A stretch of 64,000 bases of DNA from Actinomadura spongiicola (GTDB lineage Bacteria > Actinomycetota > Actinomycetes > Streptosporangiales > Streptosporangiaceae): contig NZ_QVNQ01000003.1 of NCBI RefSeq assembly GCF_003432485.1, positions 1 to 64,000 on the forward strand, given 5' to 3'. Of the stretch, positions 7,801 through 16,719 are shown in pieces. The stretch's first letter is position 1. Every line of letters begins with the position of its first letter. Position numbers and translations under genes: made by a program. The notes under the pieces are model-generated. The model made no database searches and was not told where the DNA came from. It was given only the letters and a program-made list of their open reading frames with translations.

Positions 7801-8640
7801 TCAGGGCTTGCGGGCCACAGCGCCGTAGCCGTCTACGTGAGCGGGTTCGCCGCCCTGGGTTCGGTCCGGGCGCCATTGTGAGATGGACACCAATCCCGGG
7901 TCGACCTTCTCCAGGCCGTCGAAAAGCGCGTCCAGTTGTTCGACGCTGCGGAGAATGTAGGGAAGCGTCCCCGACTCGGCGTATTTGTCCGTGCTATTTC
8001 TGGCCAGCTCTGAGGTGTCGGTGCAGTCCCAGAGGACCAGGTGGCTACCCGAGGGGACGCCGACCATGGTGTCGGACACGATCCGCTTGGCGGTCTGATA
8101 CTCCTGGCAGAATCCCATGACGCCCATGAACATCACCGCGATCGGCTCGTCGAAATTCAGGACGTTCGCCGCCTCCGCGAGAATCCGTTGGGGGTCGTGA
8201 TAGTCGGCGTCGAGAAAGGCGGTGGTGCCTTCCTGGGTGGTTCCGCGCATCAGGACGCGCGCTTGCGCGAGCACCATGGGGTCGTTGTCGACGTAGAGTA
8301 CGCGGGCGTCGGGGCCGACCCGCTGCGCGACCTCATGGGTATTGGACTCGGCGGGAAGTCCCGCACCGATATCGAGGAAATTGCGGATTCCGGCCTCTGC
8401 GGCCAGATAGGTCACGACGCGGTTCAGGAACCCGCGGGACTTCCGCGCGAGCGGGATCAAGTCCGGGTTGAGTGCGGCGATGGCGTCACCGACCTCACGG
8501 TCGATCTCGTAGTTGTCCTTGCCGCCCAGCCAGTAGTTCCATGTTCGTGCCGGTGACGGAATGTCCGTGCGCAGCCCTGTCGGGACGTTCTCCGCGGGCT
8601 TCCCGGATGCGTCGGGAGTGGCGCCGGAGGGGGGCATCAT
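7801..8640 (-). CDS. DUF574 (SAM-dependent methyltransferase family) protein, copy 1
   Basis: A 279-residue member of the actinobacterial DUF574 family of Rossmann-fold SAM methyltransferases. Hallmarks are SPARTWNYWLGGKDNYEIDR near the N-terminus, the SAM loop FLDIGAGLPAESNTHEVAQ, the acidic strand end VLYVDNDPMV, and a C-terminal SISQWRP. AAGGAG precedes two adjacent ATG codons (8640 and 8637), either of which may be used. A second member starts at 10716. The family is very abundant in Streptomyces and relatives, and its substrates are unknown. Confidence 0.88.
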   Translation of the reverse strand: MMPPSGATPDASGKPAENVPTGLRTDIPSPARTWNYWLGGKDNYEIDREVGDAIAALNPDLIPLARKSRGFLNRVVTYLAAEAGIRNFLDIGAGLPAESNTHEVAQRVGPDARVLYVDNDPMVLAQARVLMRGTTQEGTTAFLDADYHDPQRILAEAANVLNFDEPIAVMFMGVMGFCQEYQTAKRIVSDTMVGVPSGSHLVLWDCTDTSELARNSTDKYAESGTLPYILRSVEQLDALFDGLEKVDPGLVSISQWRPDRTQGGEPAHVDGYGAVARKP

Positions 8641-8678
8641 CAGCTCCTTGGAATGGTCTCGACCGTTGCGGAGGGATC

Positions 8679-9875
8679 CTAGGTTTTTGCCGGCGAGTGT
8701 GTGGCGCGCCCCCGGGAGACGACGACGCGGACATTGCGGACGGCGGTGATGTCGGTGGTCGGGTCGCCGTCGACGAGGAGCAGGTCGGCGTCGAGGCCGG
8801 GGCGGAGGCGGCCCGTCCGGTCCGCCAGGCCGCAGGCCTGGGCGGCGAGGCCGGTCGCCGACGCGAGGGCGGTCGTCGGGGGGACACCGGAGGTGACGAG
8901 GTCGATGACCGCCTGGGGAAGGTTGCCGTGCGGTTTGATCGGGTTGATGCCGGAGTCGACGCCGCTGACCAGCGTCACGCCGCCCCGGTACAGGTCCGCG
9001 ACCTGGGCGTGCCTGGCCTCGACGGAGATACCGATCCGCTTGATCAGCGCCGCCAGGGCCGGGGGCGGCTCGGTGAGACGGCTCTGGTCGTGGCCGAGGG
9101 TCGGGCAGACCATGATCCCCGCCGCGGCGATCGCCTCCGCGAGTTCCGGCGGCGTGTGGATGCCGTCCTCGGTGATGCAGCTGCAGTGTTCGATGCCGTC
9201 CACGCCCGCGGCGACGCAGTTCTCCACTCCGGTGAGGGCGTGCGCGTGCGCCGTGACGGGCAACCCGAGCCGGTGCGCCTCCTCGACGACGGCCCTGAGT
9301 TCCGCGATCTCGAACTGGCAGGCGCGGATGTCGGTGGCGGGCGTCATCACCCCGCCGGTCGCCATGATCTTGATGAGGTCGGCACCGCGGTCGGCGCGTT
9401 CCCGGACGGCCCGGCGCAGTTCCTCGATTCCGCGCGCCTCCCCGCCCATGGAGGCGCAGTGGCCGCCCACGCTCGTGATCGGCGGACCGGACGCGACCAC
9501 GGTCGGGCCGTCCGGCCGTTCGTGATGCCGGTCCACGACCCGCCACCGGTGGTCGCCGACGTCACGGACCGCCGTGACCCCGGCGGCGAGTTGCGCGGCG
9601 AGCGCCGCGTCGACGGCCGCGTCGAGCTCGTCCTCGGAGAGGCCGGGCAGCCGGTCGAGCGCGTCGGGTTCGCTGTTGCCGCACAGGTGGCTGTGGGCGT
9701 CGATGAGGCCGGGAAGCAGCGTGGTCCCCGGAATGTGGATCACTTCGCAGCCGTCCGGGGCGGGTGCTCCGGCCGATTCGACTCCGACGATGGCGCCGTC
9801 CTCGACCAAGACGAGGGCGCCGCCCGGGAGCGGCCCGTGGCCGTCGAACGCGATGTCAGCGCGATAGGCCTGCAT
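8679..9875 (-). CDS. Metal-dependent amidohydrolase (imidazolonepropionase/prolidase-like)
   Basis: A 398-residue amidohydrolase-superfamily enzyme. It has all the metal and catalytic motifs in order: DAHSHL (residues about 60-65), the carboxylatable lysine in LIKIMATGG, TAHAHA, GIEHC and the aspartate in SGVDSG. The subgroup with LIKIMATGG hydrolyses Xaa-Pro dipeptides, organophosphates or cyclic amides; the substrate here is unknown. No Shine-Dalgarno sequence precedes ATG 9875, and an operator palindrome ends 10 nt upstream, so the transcript may be leaderless. Divergent tetR at 9931 probably controls it. Confidence 0.88.
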   Translation of the reverse strand: MQAYRADIAFDGHGPLPGGALVLVEDGAIVGVESAGAPAPDGCEVIHIPGTTLLPGLIDAHSHLCGNSEPDALDRLPGLSEDELDAAVDAALAAQLAAGVTAVRDVGDHRWRVVDRHHERPDGPTVVASGPPITSVGGHCASMGGEARGIEELRRAVRERADRGADLIKIMATGGVMTPATDIRACQFEIAELRAVVEEAHRLGLPVTAHAHALTGVENCVAAGVDGIEHCSCITEDGIHTPPELAEAIAAAGIMVCPTLGHDQSRLTEPPPALAALIKRIGISVEARHAQVADLYRGGVTLVSGVDSGINPIKPHGNLPQAVIDLVTSGVPPTTALASATGLAAQACGLADRTGRLRPGLDADLLLVDGDPTTDITAVRNVRVVVSRGRATHSPAKT

Positions 9876-9885
9876 GAAGCGAGGT

Positions 9886-9921
9886 TACAACGTTTGTAGT
9901 TTTGGGCACTACGCTTGTAGT
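9886..9921. promoter_or_regulatory. TetR operator pair between amidohydrolase and tetR
   Basis: TACAA-CGT-TTGTA (9886-9898) and ACTAC-GCTT-GTAGT (9908-9921) are perfect palindromes about 22 bp apart. Each is followed by the same GTAGTTTTG. They lie between divergent start codons only 56 bp apart, so binding would silence both genes. Confidence 0.8.
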
Positions 9922-9930
9922 TTTGCGGGT

Positions 9931-10521
9931 GTGTCGAAACGACGTGAACAGCTGCTCGACGCGGCGATCGCCGTGCTCGGCGAGCGAGGGACGCGGGAAC
10001 TCACCCATCGCGCCGTCGACGCCGCCGCCGGGCTGCCGGTCGGTTCCGCCTCCAACCATTTCCGCACCCGGGACGCGCTGCTCAGCGCCGTCGTCGAGCG
10101 GTTCGCGGCCCGGGAGCGGGCTCACTGGGACGACGTCGCCGCGCGCATCGCGCCGAGTACGCCACGGGAATTGGCGCACGCTTTGACCGTTCTCGCGCGG
10201 GAGGCGACCGGTCCGCATCGGACCGCGACCATGGCGCGGTACGCCATCCTCGTCGAGGCGGGCCTGCACCCGTCGCTGCGGGCGCGGCTGACCGAAACCG
10301 GCGCCCGCGTCAACGCCTGGTTCACCAACTGGCTGCGGGTCGCCGGATCGACCGACCCCGAACGCGACGCGCCGATCATCATGAACCACTGGACGGGTGT
10401 CGTCCTGCACCAGCTCGCCGACCCGGATCCGGCGTTCGACCCGTTCGGGCAGTTCTCGGCGCTCGTCGTGAGCGCCGTCGGTCCGCGTGCGCGGCAGCCG
10501 TCGTCGCTGGCCGGATCCTGA
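9931..10521 (+). CDS. TetR family regulator
   Basis: A 196-residue TetR-type protein from GTG 9931. The HTH is RREQLLDAAIAVLGERGTRE, LTHRAVDAAAGLPVGSASNHF; the C-terminal helical ligand domain includes ARYAILVEAGLHPSL. An earlier ATG at 9874 would run through both operator palindromes and is rejected. No ribosome site is visible before 9931, as for the divergent amidohydrolase, again suggesting leaderless mRNA. Expected role: autorepressor and repressor of the amidohydrolase, relieved by a substrate-like ligand. Confidence 0.88.
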   Translation: MSKRREQLLDAAIAVLGERGTRELTHRAVDAAAGLPVGSASNHFRTRDALLSAVVERFAARERAHWDDVAARIAPSTPRELAHALTVLAREATGPHRTATMARYAILVEAGLHPSLRARLTETGARVNAWFTNWLRVAGSTDPERDAPIIMNHWTGVVLHQLADPDPAFDPFGQFSALVVSAVGPRARQPSSLAGS

Positions 10522-10558
10522 CACTGAAACCGACGCCGCCGCTCCGCTCGGCCCGCGA

Positions 10559-10583
10559 GACGGCCGGATTCCGGCTGGCCGTC
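10559..10583. terminator. Possible terminator hairpin after tetR
   Basis: GACGGCC (10559-10565) pairs with GGCCGTC (10577-10583) around an inner CCGG-ATT-CCGG. It lies 38 bp after the tetR stop. There is no U tract, as is common in actinomycetes. It could be chance in GC-rich DNA. Confidence 0.4.
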
Positions 10584-10715
10584 CCGCTGTCGGTGTGCGT
10601 GGACGGCCGCGTCGCGCTCCTCTGATCGTCTCATCCCGAAGCGATTGGCCACACGACTAGCCTCCGATTGGTGAATGATTGACGCATTCGTCCACTGGAG
10701 AAGGGGAATCCGCCC

Positions 10716-11528
10716 ATGCCGAACGAGCCGCGACCGGTCCCCGACATCGACACGAGCGTGCCGCACTCGGCCCGAGTCTGGGATTACTGGCTGGGCGGCA
10801 AGGACAACTACCCCGTGGACCGCGAGGCCGGTGACGCGGTACTGCGACTCCTCCCCGGCATCGCCGCGTCCGCCAAACACGACCGCGCCTTTCTGGGGCG
10901 CGCGGTGCGTTTCCTCGTCTCGAACGGGATACGGCAGTTCCTCGACCTCGGAACCGGACTCCCCACCGTCGACAACACCCACGAGGTCGCGCAGCGGGTG
11001 GCGCCGTCGTCCCGCATCGTCTACGTCGACAACGACCCGCTGGTGCTCGCGCACGCGCGGGCCCTGCTGACCAGCACCGCCGAAGGCGCGTGCGACTACA
11101 TCGAAGCGGACATTCGCGATACGGGACCGGTCCTGACCGGCGCCGCGCGGACTCTCGACTTCCAGCAGCCGGTCGGGCTGATGTTGCTGGGCGTGTTGAA
11201 CCACATCCTGGACGACGAGGAGGCGCAGAGCATCGTCACGGAACTGCTGGAAGCGCTGGCCCCCGGCAGCTACCTCGTCATCTCCCACACGTGCGACGCC
11301 ACCACCGATGAACTGGACGGCGAAGCCATGCGGCAGGCCGTACGGGAGGTGATGGAACGCGGCGGCACACCCATCTGCGCCCGGTCCCCCGAACAGATCG
11401 AGCGGCTCCTGTCCGGAACGCGACTGCTGGAGCCCGGGGTCGTGTCGTGCTCTCGGTGGCGTCCCGATCCTTCACCGTGGCAGGAGCCAGAGGTTCCGCA
11501 TTTCTGTGGCGTCGGCGCCCTCGACTGA
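10716..11528 (+). CDS. DUF574 (SAM-dependent methyltransferase family) protein, copy 2
   Basis: A 270-residue DUF574 protein with the same landmarks as the copy at 7801-8640: HSARVWDYWLGGKDNYPVDR, FLDLGTGLPTVDNTHEVAQ, IVYVDNDPLV, and a C-terminal VSCSRWRPD. GGAGAAGGGG lies about 9 nt before the ATG. The stop is only 10 bp from the GTG of the NACHT gene, so the two are probably co-transcribed. Whether the methyltransferase serves the NACHT protein or is a chance neighbour cannot be decided, because this family occurs dozens of times in such genomes. Confidence 0.88.
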   Translation: MPNEPRPVPDIDTSVPHSARVWDYWLGGKDNYPVDREAGDAVLRLLPGIAASAKHDRAFLGRAVRFLVSNGIRQFLDLGTGLPTVDNTHEVAQRVAPSSRIVYVDNDPLVLAHARALLTSTAEGACDYIEADIRDTGPVLTGAARTLDFQQPVGLMLLGVLNHILDDEEAQSIVTELLEALAPGSYLVISHTCDATTDELDGEAMRQAVREVMERGGTPICARSPEQIERLLSGTRLLEPGVVSCSRWRPDPSPWQEPEVPHFCGVGALD

Positions 11529-11538
11529 GAGGGGAGCC

Positions 11539-14500
11539 GTGTCGGTCGAGGTCGCGGCTCTACGAGTCGGCGGATCGGTGGCGCAGTTGGCCGTGGGGCG
11601 GTGGCTCGCCGGACACACCACCAGGGACGCCGCCGGGAAGGACCTCATCGAGCTGATCAAGACCGGCTTGCCGGACGAGATCAGACGGCGGCGCGTCCAG
11701 CGGCAACTCGACGTCATGGCCGAGTCGGTCGCCGAACGGATCCTCACCTTCGCCGGGCACGAGTTCCGGGGACTCGACGACGGCGACAGAGAGGCCGCGC
11801 TTCACGAGGTCACCCGGACACTTGAGGGCGCCGACCTCTCGGACGAGGCGCTGTTCGCCGTCGACGTCGACCCGGTGAAGCTGGCGCGGGGGCTCCGGTC
11901 GCGGATGCCGGGCCGCCGGGCCGAGTTCGAGTTGGGTGAGGCGGGAGCGCGGCTCTACGAGGTGACGCTGGACGAGTGCTGCGACTGCCTCGCCCGCATC
12001 ATCGTCCACCTGCCGCAGTTCGGGGCGCGGGCGTCGGTCGAGACGCTGGGACGGCTGAGCGGCCTGTCCGACCAGGTCGCCGCCGTGCTGGCGCGTCTGC
12101 CGGCGCGGACGCTCGACGCGCCGGAGGGAGAGTCGGAGGACGACGAGTTCACCCGCCGCTACCTGGCTTCGATCAGCGAGTCGCTCGACACGCTCGAACT
12201 GTTCGGCGTCCGGTTCGAGCGATTCACCCGTCCGCAGACGACGTTGAGCGTGGCGTACATCAGCCTGAACGTCTCCGAAGAGGTCAGGCGCGGCAGTCGT
12301 CCCAAGGCCGTCCAGGCAGTACCCATCAACGAGTGGCGGGACGAGAGGGCGCCGAGCACCGTGCGGGTGGAGGCGGCGCTCGCCGACAAGCGCCTGATGT
12401 TGCTGCGCGGCGAAGCGGGCGGCGGCAAGAGCACACTCCTGCGGTGGCTCGCGATCACGGCGGCGCGCGGCTCGTTCAGTGGGTCATTGGACGACTGGAA
12501 CGGCTGTGTTCCCTTCCTCATCAAGCTGCGCAGCCACGCGGGCGGCTCCTTGCCGCGTCCCGAGGAGTTCATCGACGACGTCGCGGGCAACCTCGCCGGG
12601 ATCATGCCGCGTGGCTGGGCGCACCGGCGCCTGGCGTCCGGGCGGGCGCTGTTGCTCGTGGACGGCGTGGACGAGGTCACGACCGCCCAACGGCAGGCGG
12701 TGAGATCCTGGCTCAAGGATCTCGTCGCCCAGTTCCGTGACATCCGGATCGTCGTCACCTCGCGCCCGGCGGCCGCCGGATATGACTGGCTGAGGGCCGA
12801 AGGGTTCGGCACGGCCTTCCTCGAACAGCTCGGCCCGGCGGACGTGCGGAAACTCGTGCGGCACTGGCACAACGCCGTCCGTGACTGCCCTGATCTGCCC
12901 TGCCCTCCGGAGCGTCTCCCGTCCTACGAGGCACGACTGCTGGCACGGCTTGAGGCGGCTCCGGCCCTGCGGACCCTGGCGTCGAGTCCGCTGCTCGCCG
13001 CGATGCTGTGCGCGCTCAACCTCGACCGCGAGGCGCTGCCGCGCAACCGCATGGGCCTCTACGGCGCGGCGCTCGACATGCTCCTGGAGACGCGCGACGT
13101 CAAGCGCGGCATCCCGAGCACCCTCGAACGCGACCAGAAGATCCGCATCTTGCAGGACATCGCCTGGCACCTCTCGACGAGCGCCCGCGTCGAGCTGCCG
13201 AAGGCGATGGTGGAACGGCTCGTCGCCGACCGGCTGGCCGCGATGCCGCAGGTCCGTGTACCACCGGGCACGGTTCTGGACGAACTGCTCCAGCGCAGTG
13301 GCGTCCTCCGCGAGCCGGTACCGGGACGCATCGACTTCGTGCACCGCACCGTCCAGGAGTACCTCACCGCCAAACAGGCCGCCGACCTCGGCGACATGGA
13401 CCTGCTCGTCCGGTACGCGCACCGCGATACATGGCGCGAGACCGTCATCATGGCCGCCGGTCACGCCAACGAACCACTGAGGCGCGAACTCCTCACGGGC
13501 ATTCTGGATCGTGCCCGCGCCGAGAAGCGGCGCGCCCGCATCCTGAAACTGGTGGCCGTCGCCTGCCTGGAGACGCTCCCGGCCGTACCGGACGACCTTC
13601 GCGCCGACCTCGACCAGTGCCTGGACGAACTCCTCCCGCCCCGCGACGACGCCTCGGCCCGCTCCCTCGCCACAGCGGGCGAACCCGTGCTCGCCCGACT
13701 ACCCGAAACCCTGAACGGGCTCAGCTGGGCCGCCGCCTCGGCGACGATCCAGACGGCCTGCCTGATCAACGGCCCGGGTGCCCTGGAGGTGCTGGCGCGC
13801 TATGCGTCGGATTCCAATCCCCGGAGGCGGCAGCGTCTGGCCAAAGCATGGAGCTACTTCGATCTCAACGACTTCGCCGAACGCGTCATCGCACGTTACC
13901 CTCCGGGCGCAGAGCTCCGCATAGATCGCACCCCGCGGCAGTTGAGATCACTCGGCAAGATCTCACCGCTCTCCTACCTCATCGTCGAACTAGGGACCAT
14001 CGATGACTTCGAGTGTCTCTCCACTCACGCAGAGACACTCCTAGGTCTCGGGCTTCTCGCGCGGACGTTTCCGGCTCTGACACTTCTGCCGCCCCTTCCA
14101 GCGCTGCGAGACCTCCACCTCGAATTGCACGGTCTGAGCGATCTCGATCTCCTCGATGGCCTGCCACGGTTGGACCGGGTCTACATCGCCGACTGTGGAC
14201 GGATCACCGACTACTCCCCCCTGGCACGCCAGACCGAACTGACCACACTATGGCTGACCGTTCCGAGCGGACTGGGCACAATTGCCTCGCTCCCTCCCCT
14301 GGGAGCGGTCGAGAGCCTCGGGCTCACAGACGCGCACATCGCCGAGGGCTTGGAGGAGATCAGGTCGGCGGCCCCCAAGCTGCACAACCTGTACGTAAGT
14401 GCCGGCGAATGGGTGGGGAGCCTGCGCCCTCTCAGCGGCCTTCCACTGATCGAGCTCTATGTCGCGTACTGCCCGAACGTCACCGACTTCGACGTCCTCG

Positions 14501-14793
14501 CCACCCTGCCGACCCTTGACACACTGAACCTGTCGGGGACCGGCGTCGACGACCTCGCACCACTGCGGTCCCTCACCAAGCTGAGAAGGCTGTACCTCCA
14601 GTCCTGCACTCACATCACGGATCTCCGGCCTCTCGCGTCCCTACCGAACCTCAAGGCGCTCCACCTCCGTGGCGCGACACCAGGGTTGGACCTCTCACCG
14701 CTGGCGGACAACCGCGGACTCGACATCTACATCGATCCGGGCCAGGGGGTCCGTGGGGCGGAGAGGTTCGGGCGGCGGCTGAAGTTCGCCTAG
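11539..14793 (+). CDS. NACHT-domain STAND NTPase with C-terminal leucine-rich repeats (bacterial NLR-like)
   Basis: A 1084-residue protein. The start is GTG 11539, with GAGGGGAG just before it. Residues 1 to about 230 form an all-helical N-terminal domain like the NACHT N-terminal helical (NNH) domains. The NACHT ATPase has Walker A GEAGGGKSTLLRW (residues 291-303), Walker B LLLVDGVDEV (near 370-379), the sensor VVTSRPAA, and the downstream helical part with FVHRTVQEYLTAKQA. Residues about 840-1070 are leucine-rich repeats (LPPLPALRDLHLELHGLSDL, LDTLNLSGTGVDDLAPLRSL). This is the architecture of bacterial NLR relatives, several of which protect against phage. Ligand recognition by the repeats and killing or blocking by the N-terminus is the known logic; the trigger here is unknown. 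It follows a DUF574 gene after 10 bp. Confidence 0.9.
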   Translation: MSVEVAALRVGGSVAQLAVGRWLAGHTTRDAAGKDLIELIKTGLPDEIRRRRVQRQLDVMAESVAERILTFAGHEFRGLDDGDREAALHEVTRTLEGADLSDEALFAVDVDPVKLARGLRSRMPGRRAEFELGEAGARLYEVTLDECCDCLARIIVHLPQFGARASVETLGRLSGLSDQVAAVLARLPARTLDAPEGESEDDEFTRRYLASISESLDTLELFGVRFERFTRPQTTLSVAYISLNVSEEVRRGSRPKAVQAVPINEWRDERAPSTVRVEAALADKRLMLLRGEAGGGKSTLLRWLAITAARGSFSGSLDDWNGCVPFLIKLRSHAGGSLPRPEEFIDDVAGNLAGIMPRGWAHRRLASGRALLLVDGVDEVTTAQRQAVRSWLKDLVAQFRDIRIVVTSRPAAAGYDWLRAEGFGTAFLEQLGPADVRKLVRHWHNAVRDCPDLPCPPERLPSYEARLLARLEAAPALRTLASSPLLAAMLCALNLDREALPRNRMGLYGAALDMLLETRDVKRGIPSTLERDQKIRILQDIAWHLSTSARVELPKAMVERLVADRLAAMPQVRVPPGTVLDELLQRSGVLREPVPGRIDFVHRTVQEYLTAKQAADLGDMDLLVRYAHRDTWRETVIMAAGHANEPLRRELLTGILDRARAEKRRARILKLVAVACLETLPAVPDDLRADLDQCLDELLPPRDDASARSLATAGEPVLARLPETLNGLSWAAASATIQTACLINGPGALEVLARYASDSNPRRRQRLAKAWSYFDLNDFAERVIARYPPGAELRIDRTPRQLRSLGKISPLSYLIVELGTIDDFECLSTHAETLLGLGLLARTFPALTLLPPLPALRDLHLELHGLSDLDLLDGLPRLDRVYIADCGRITDYSPLARQTELTTLWLTVPSGLGTIASLPPLGAVESLGLTDAHIAEGLEEIRSAAPKLHNLYVSAGEWVGSLRPLSGLPLIELYVAYCPNVTDFDVLATLPTLDTLNLSGTGVDDLAPLRSLTKLRRLYLQSCTHITDLRPLASLPNLKALHLRGATPGLDLSPLADNRGLDIYIDPGQGVRGAERFGRRLKFA

Positions 14794-14828
14794 CCGGGCC
14801 TTCCGACTGTCTGGTCGGTCACACTCCG

Positions 14829-14874
14829 TTGACCTCGACCGTGGTCGAGGTCTGAACCTGGAGGTCAGTGACCT
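14829..14874. promoter_or_regulatory. MerR-type promoter/operator dyad upstream of the DHA2 transporter
   Basis: TTGACC (14829-14834) is followed by a perfect 10-bp inverted repeat, GACCTCGACC-gt-GGTCGAGGTC (14831-14852). GAACCT stands at 14854-14859, giving the 19-bp spacer characteristic of MerR-activated promoters. A second palindrome, AGGTCA-g-TGACCT, lies at 14862-14874. The hairpin has no U tract and starts 37 bp after the NACHT gene, so a terminator role is possible, but the promoter reading explains more of the pattern. Confidence 0.55.
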
Positions 14875-15036
14875 GGGGAGATTTGTCGGACCCAGCCGGA
14901 ATACTCCCAGAACCCTCGGAGTTAAACCGTTCGCGAAAGTGTCAGTCGCTGCACTATTTTGCGGCGGTAACCCCCTGAACCTGCTCATCGGCCCCCCGCG
15001 TGCCCGCGTGCCCGGGCCCTGACGATTGGATGAGAG

Positions 15037-16587
15037 TTGACCGCTTCCGCGTCTGCCAAGACAGCGGACGGCCCCGTCAAGGAACCCGACGCCGCGGGAG
15101 GACTCGATCGCGGCGTGCTCGTCATGGCCGGGGTCGTCGTCCTCGGCGCCGTCATGGCGATCCTGGACGTGACCGTCGTCAACGTGGCCATCAACGACCT
15201 GGCCAGGGAGTTCAACACGTCGCTGGCGACGATCCAGTGGGTCGCGACCGGCTACACGCTCGCGCTGGCCACGGTGATCCCGCTCACGGGCTGGGCCTCG
15301 GCGAGGTTCGGCACCAAACGCCTCTACATGATCTCGATCGGGCTGTTCGTGGTCGGCTCGACGCTCGCCGGGCTCGCCTGGTCGGCGGAGTCCCTCATCG
15401 TGTTCCGGGTCCTGCAGGGCCTCGGCGGCGGCATGATCATGCCCGCCGCGATGACGATCCTGTCGCAGGCGGCGGGGCCGCAGCGGGTGGGCCAGGTGAT
15501 GAGCATCGTCGGTGTCCCGATGCTGCTCGGGCCCATCCTCGGGCCGATCCTCGGCGGCTACCTCGTCGACGACGTCTCCTGGCGGTGGATCTTCTTCATC
15601 AACCTGCCGATCGGGATCGTCGCGCTGGTGCTGGCGGCTCGGGTCCTCAAGAAGGACGAGCCCAAGCCGGCCGAGCGGCTCGACTTCATCGGTCTGATCC
15701 TGCTGTCGCCCGGACTCGCGTCGCTGATCTACGGCGTGGCCAAGGGCGCGGAGGTGAAGGACTTCCTGAAGACGGAGCCGCTGGTCTTCACCGTCGTCGG
15801 CGCGGTGCTGGTCCTCGGGTTCGTGGTCCGGGCGTTGACCGCCCGGAACCCGCTGATCGACCTGCGGCTGCTGCGGCGGCGGCCGGTGGTGGCGGCGTCC
15901 CTCACGATGATGCTGTTCATGGTCGCGTTCATGGGCGCGATGCTGCTGCTGCCGCTCTACTTCCAGACGGTGCGCGGTGAGGGCGCCACGACCGCGGGAC
16001 TGCTGCTGGCCCCGCAGGGGCTCGGCGCGATGGTGACGATGCCGATCGGCGGCAAGCTCACCGACCGGATCGGGCCCGGACGGGTCGTGCTGGTCGGCGT
16101 GACCGTGGTGGTGGCGGCGGTGGGGAGCTTCGCCGCGATCCTGGAGGCGGACTCCAGCTACTGGACGCTCGCCGGAGTCCTGTTCGTGATGGGCCTCGGC
16201 ATGGGCATGACGATGATGCCGACGATGGCCGCGGCCATCCAGACGCTCGTGCACGACGAGGTTCCGCGCGCCAGCACGATGCTGAACATCATCCAGCAGG
16301 TGTCGGCCTCCATCGGCACCGCGATGATCTCGGTGCTGCTGGCGAACCGGATCACGTCCGAGCTGTCGGAGGCGGGCCTCGCGACCGGGGGCGGCGGCGA
16401 GATCGGCAGTACGGAGGAGGTGCCGCCGGCGGTCCTGGAGAGGATCGCGCCGCCGATGGCGGACGCGTTCCAGCACACCTACTGGTACGCGGTCGGGCTG
16501 CTCGCGCTGGCGTTCCTGCCCGCGCTGCTCCTGCCGCGCAGGAAGCCGGAGACGGGCCCGACCGACGCGCCGATGCCGATGCACTGA
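15037..16587 (+). CDS. DHA2-family MFS drug efflux transporter (EmrB/QacA type)
   Basis: A 516-residue, 14-helix proton-coupled exporter. Signature motifs: AILDVTVVNVAINDL in helix 1 (motif D1 of the 14-TMS family), GWASARFGTKRLY (motif A), and RVLQGLGGGMIMPAAMTIL with LGPILGPILGGYLVDDVSWRW split over helices 4-6 (motifs B and C). The start is TTG 15037, preceded by GGATGAGAG; no better start precedes helix 1. It expels lipophilic compounds across the membrane. A MerR-type promoter dyad lies 160-200 bp upstream, though no merR gene adjoins. It ends before a strong bidirectional terminator. Confidence 0.9.
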   Translation: MTASASAKTADGPVKEPDAAGGLDRGVLVMAGVVVLGAVMAILDVTVVNVAINDLAREFNTSLATIQWVATGYTLALATVIPLTGWASARFGTKRLYMISIGLFVVGSTLAGLAWSAESLIVFRVLQGLGGGMIMPAAMTILSQAAGPQRVGQVMSIVGVPMLLGPILGPILGGYLVDDVSWRWIFFINLPIGIVALVLAARVLKKDEPKPAERLDFIGLILLSPGLASLIYGVAKGAEVKDFLKTEPLVFTVVGAVLVLGFVVRALTARNPLIDLRLLRRRPVVAASLTMMLFMVAFMGAMLLLPLYFQTVRGEGATTAGLLLAPQGLGAMVTMPIGGKLTDRIGPGRVVLVGVTVVVAAVGSFAAILEADSSYWTLAGVLFVMGLGMGMTMMPTMAAAIQTLVHDEVPRASTMLNIIQQVSASIGTAMISVLLANRITSELSEAGLATGGGGEIGSTEEVPPAVLERIAPPMADAFQHTYWYAVGLLALAFLPALLLPRRKPETGPTDAPMPMH

Positions 16588-16639
16588 CGGCTCTAATGCA
16601 CTGACGGCACGAAGCACCGGGGCGCCGCTGAAGCGACGA

Positions 16640-16671
16640 CAGACCCGGCCGGGTGTCCCCGGCCGGGTCTG
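16640..16671. terminator. Bidirectional terminator between DHA2 transporter and acyl-CoA ligase
   Basis: A perfect 14-bp stem, CAGACCCGGCCGGG (16640-16653) with CCCGGCCGGGTCTG (16658-16671), has a TGTC loop. It sits between two convergent genes and can serve both. Confidence 0.9.
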
Positions 16672-16719
16672 TGCTCGTTCGGTCCCTTCTCGGGCCGTCA
16701 GGGGCCGTCTGGGAGGCTG

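Noticed and set aside
7877-9546. 581-codon frame on the minus strand running through the amidohydrolase region
   Set aside because: Only the segment from 8640 downward shows DUF574 motifs. The rest is out of frame with the amidohydrolase and is rich in R, P and G.
14831-14852. Rho-independent terminator for the NACHT gene
   Set aside because: The stem is good but lacks a U tract. It coincides with TTGACC and a 19-bp spacer, which fits a MerR-type promoter better. A dual role is not excluded.
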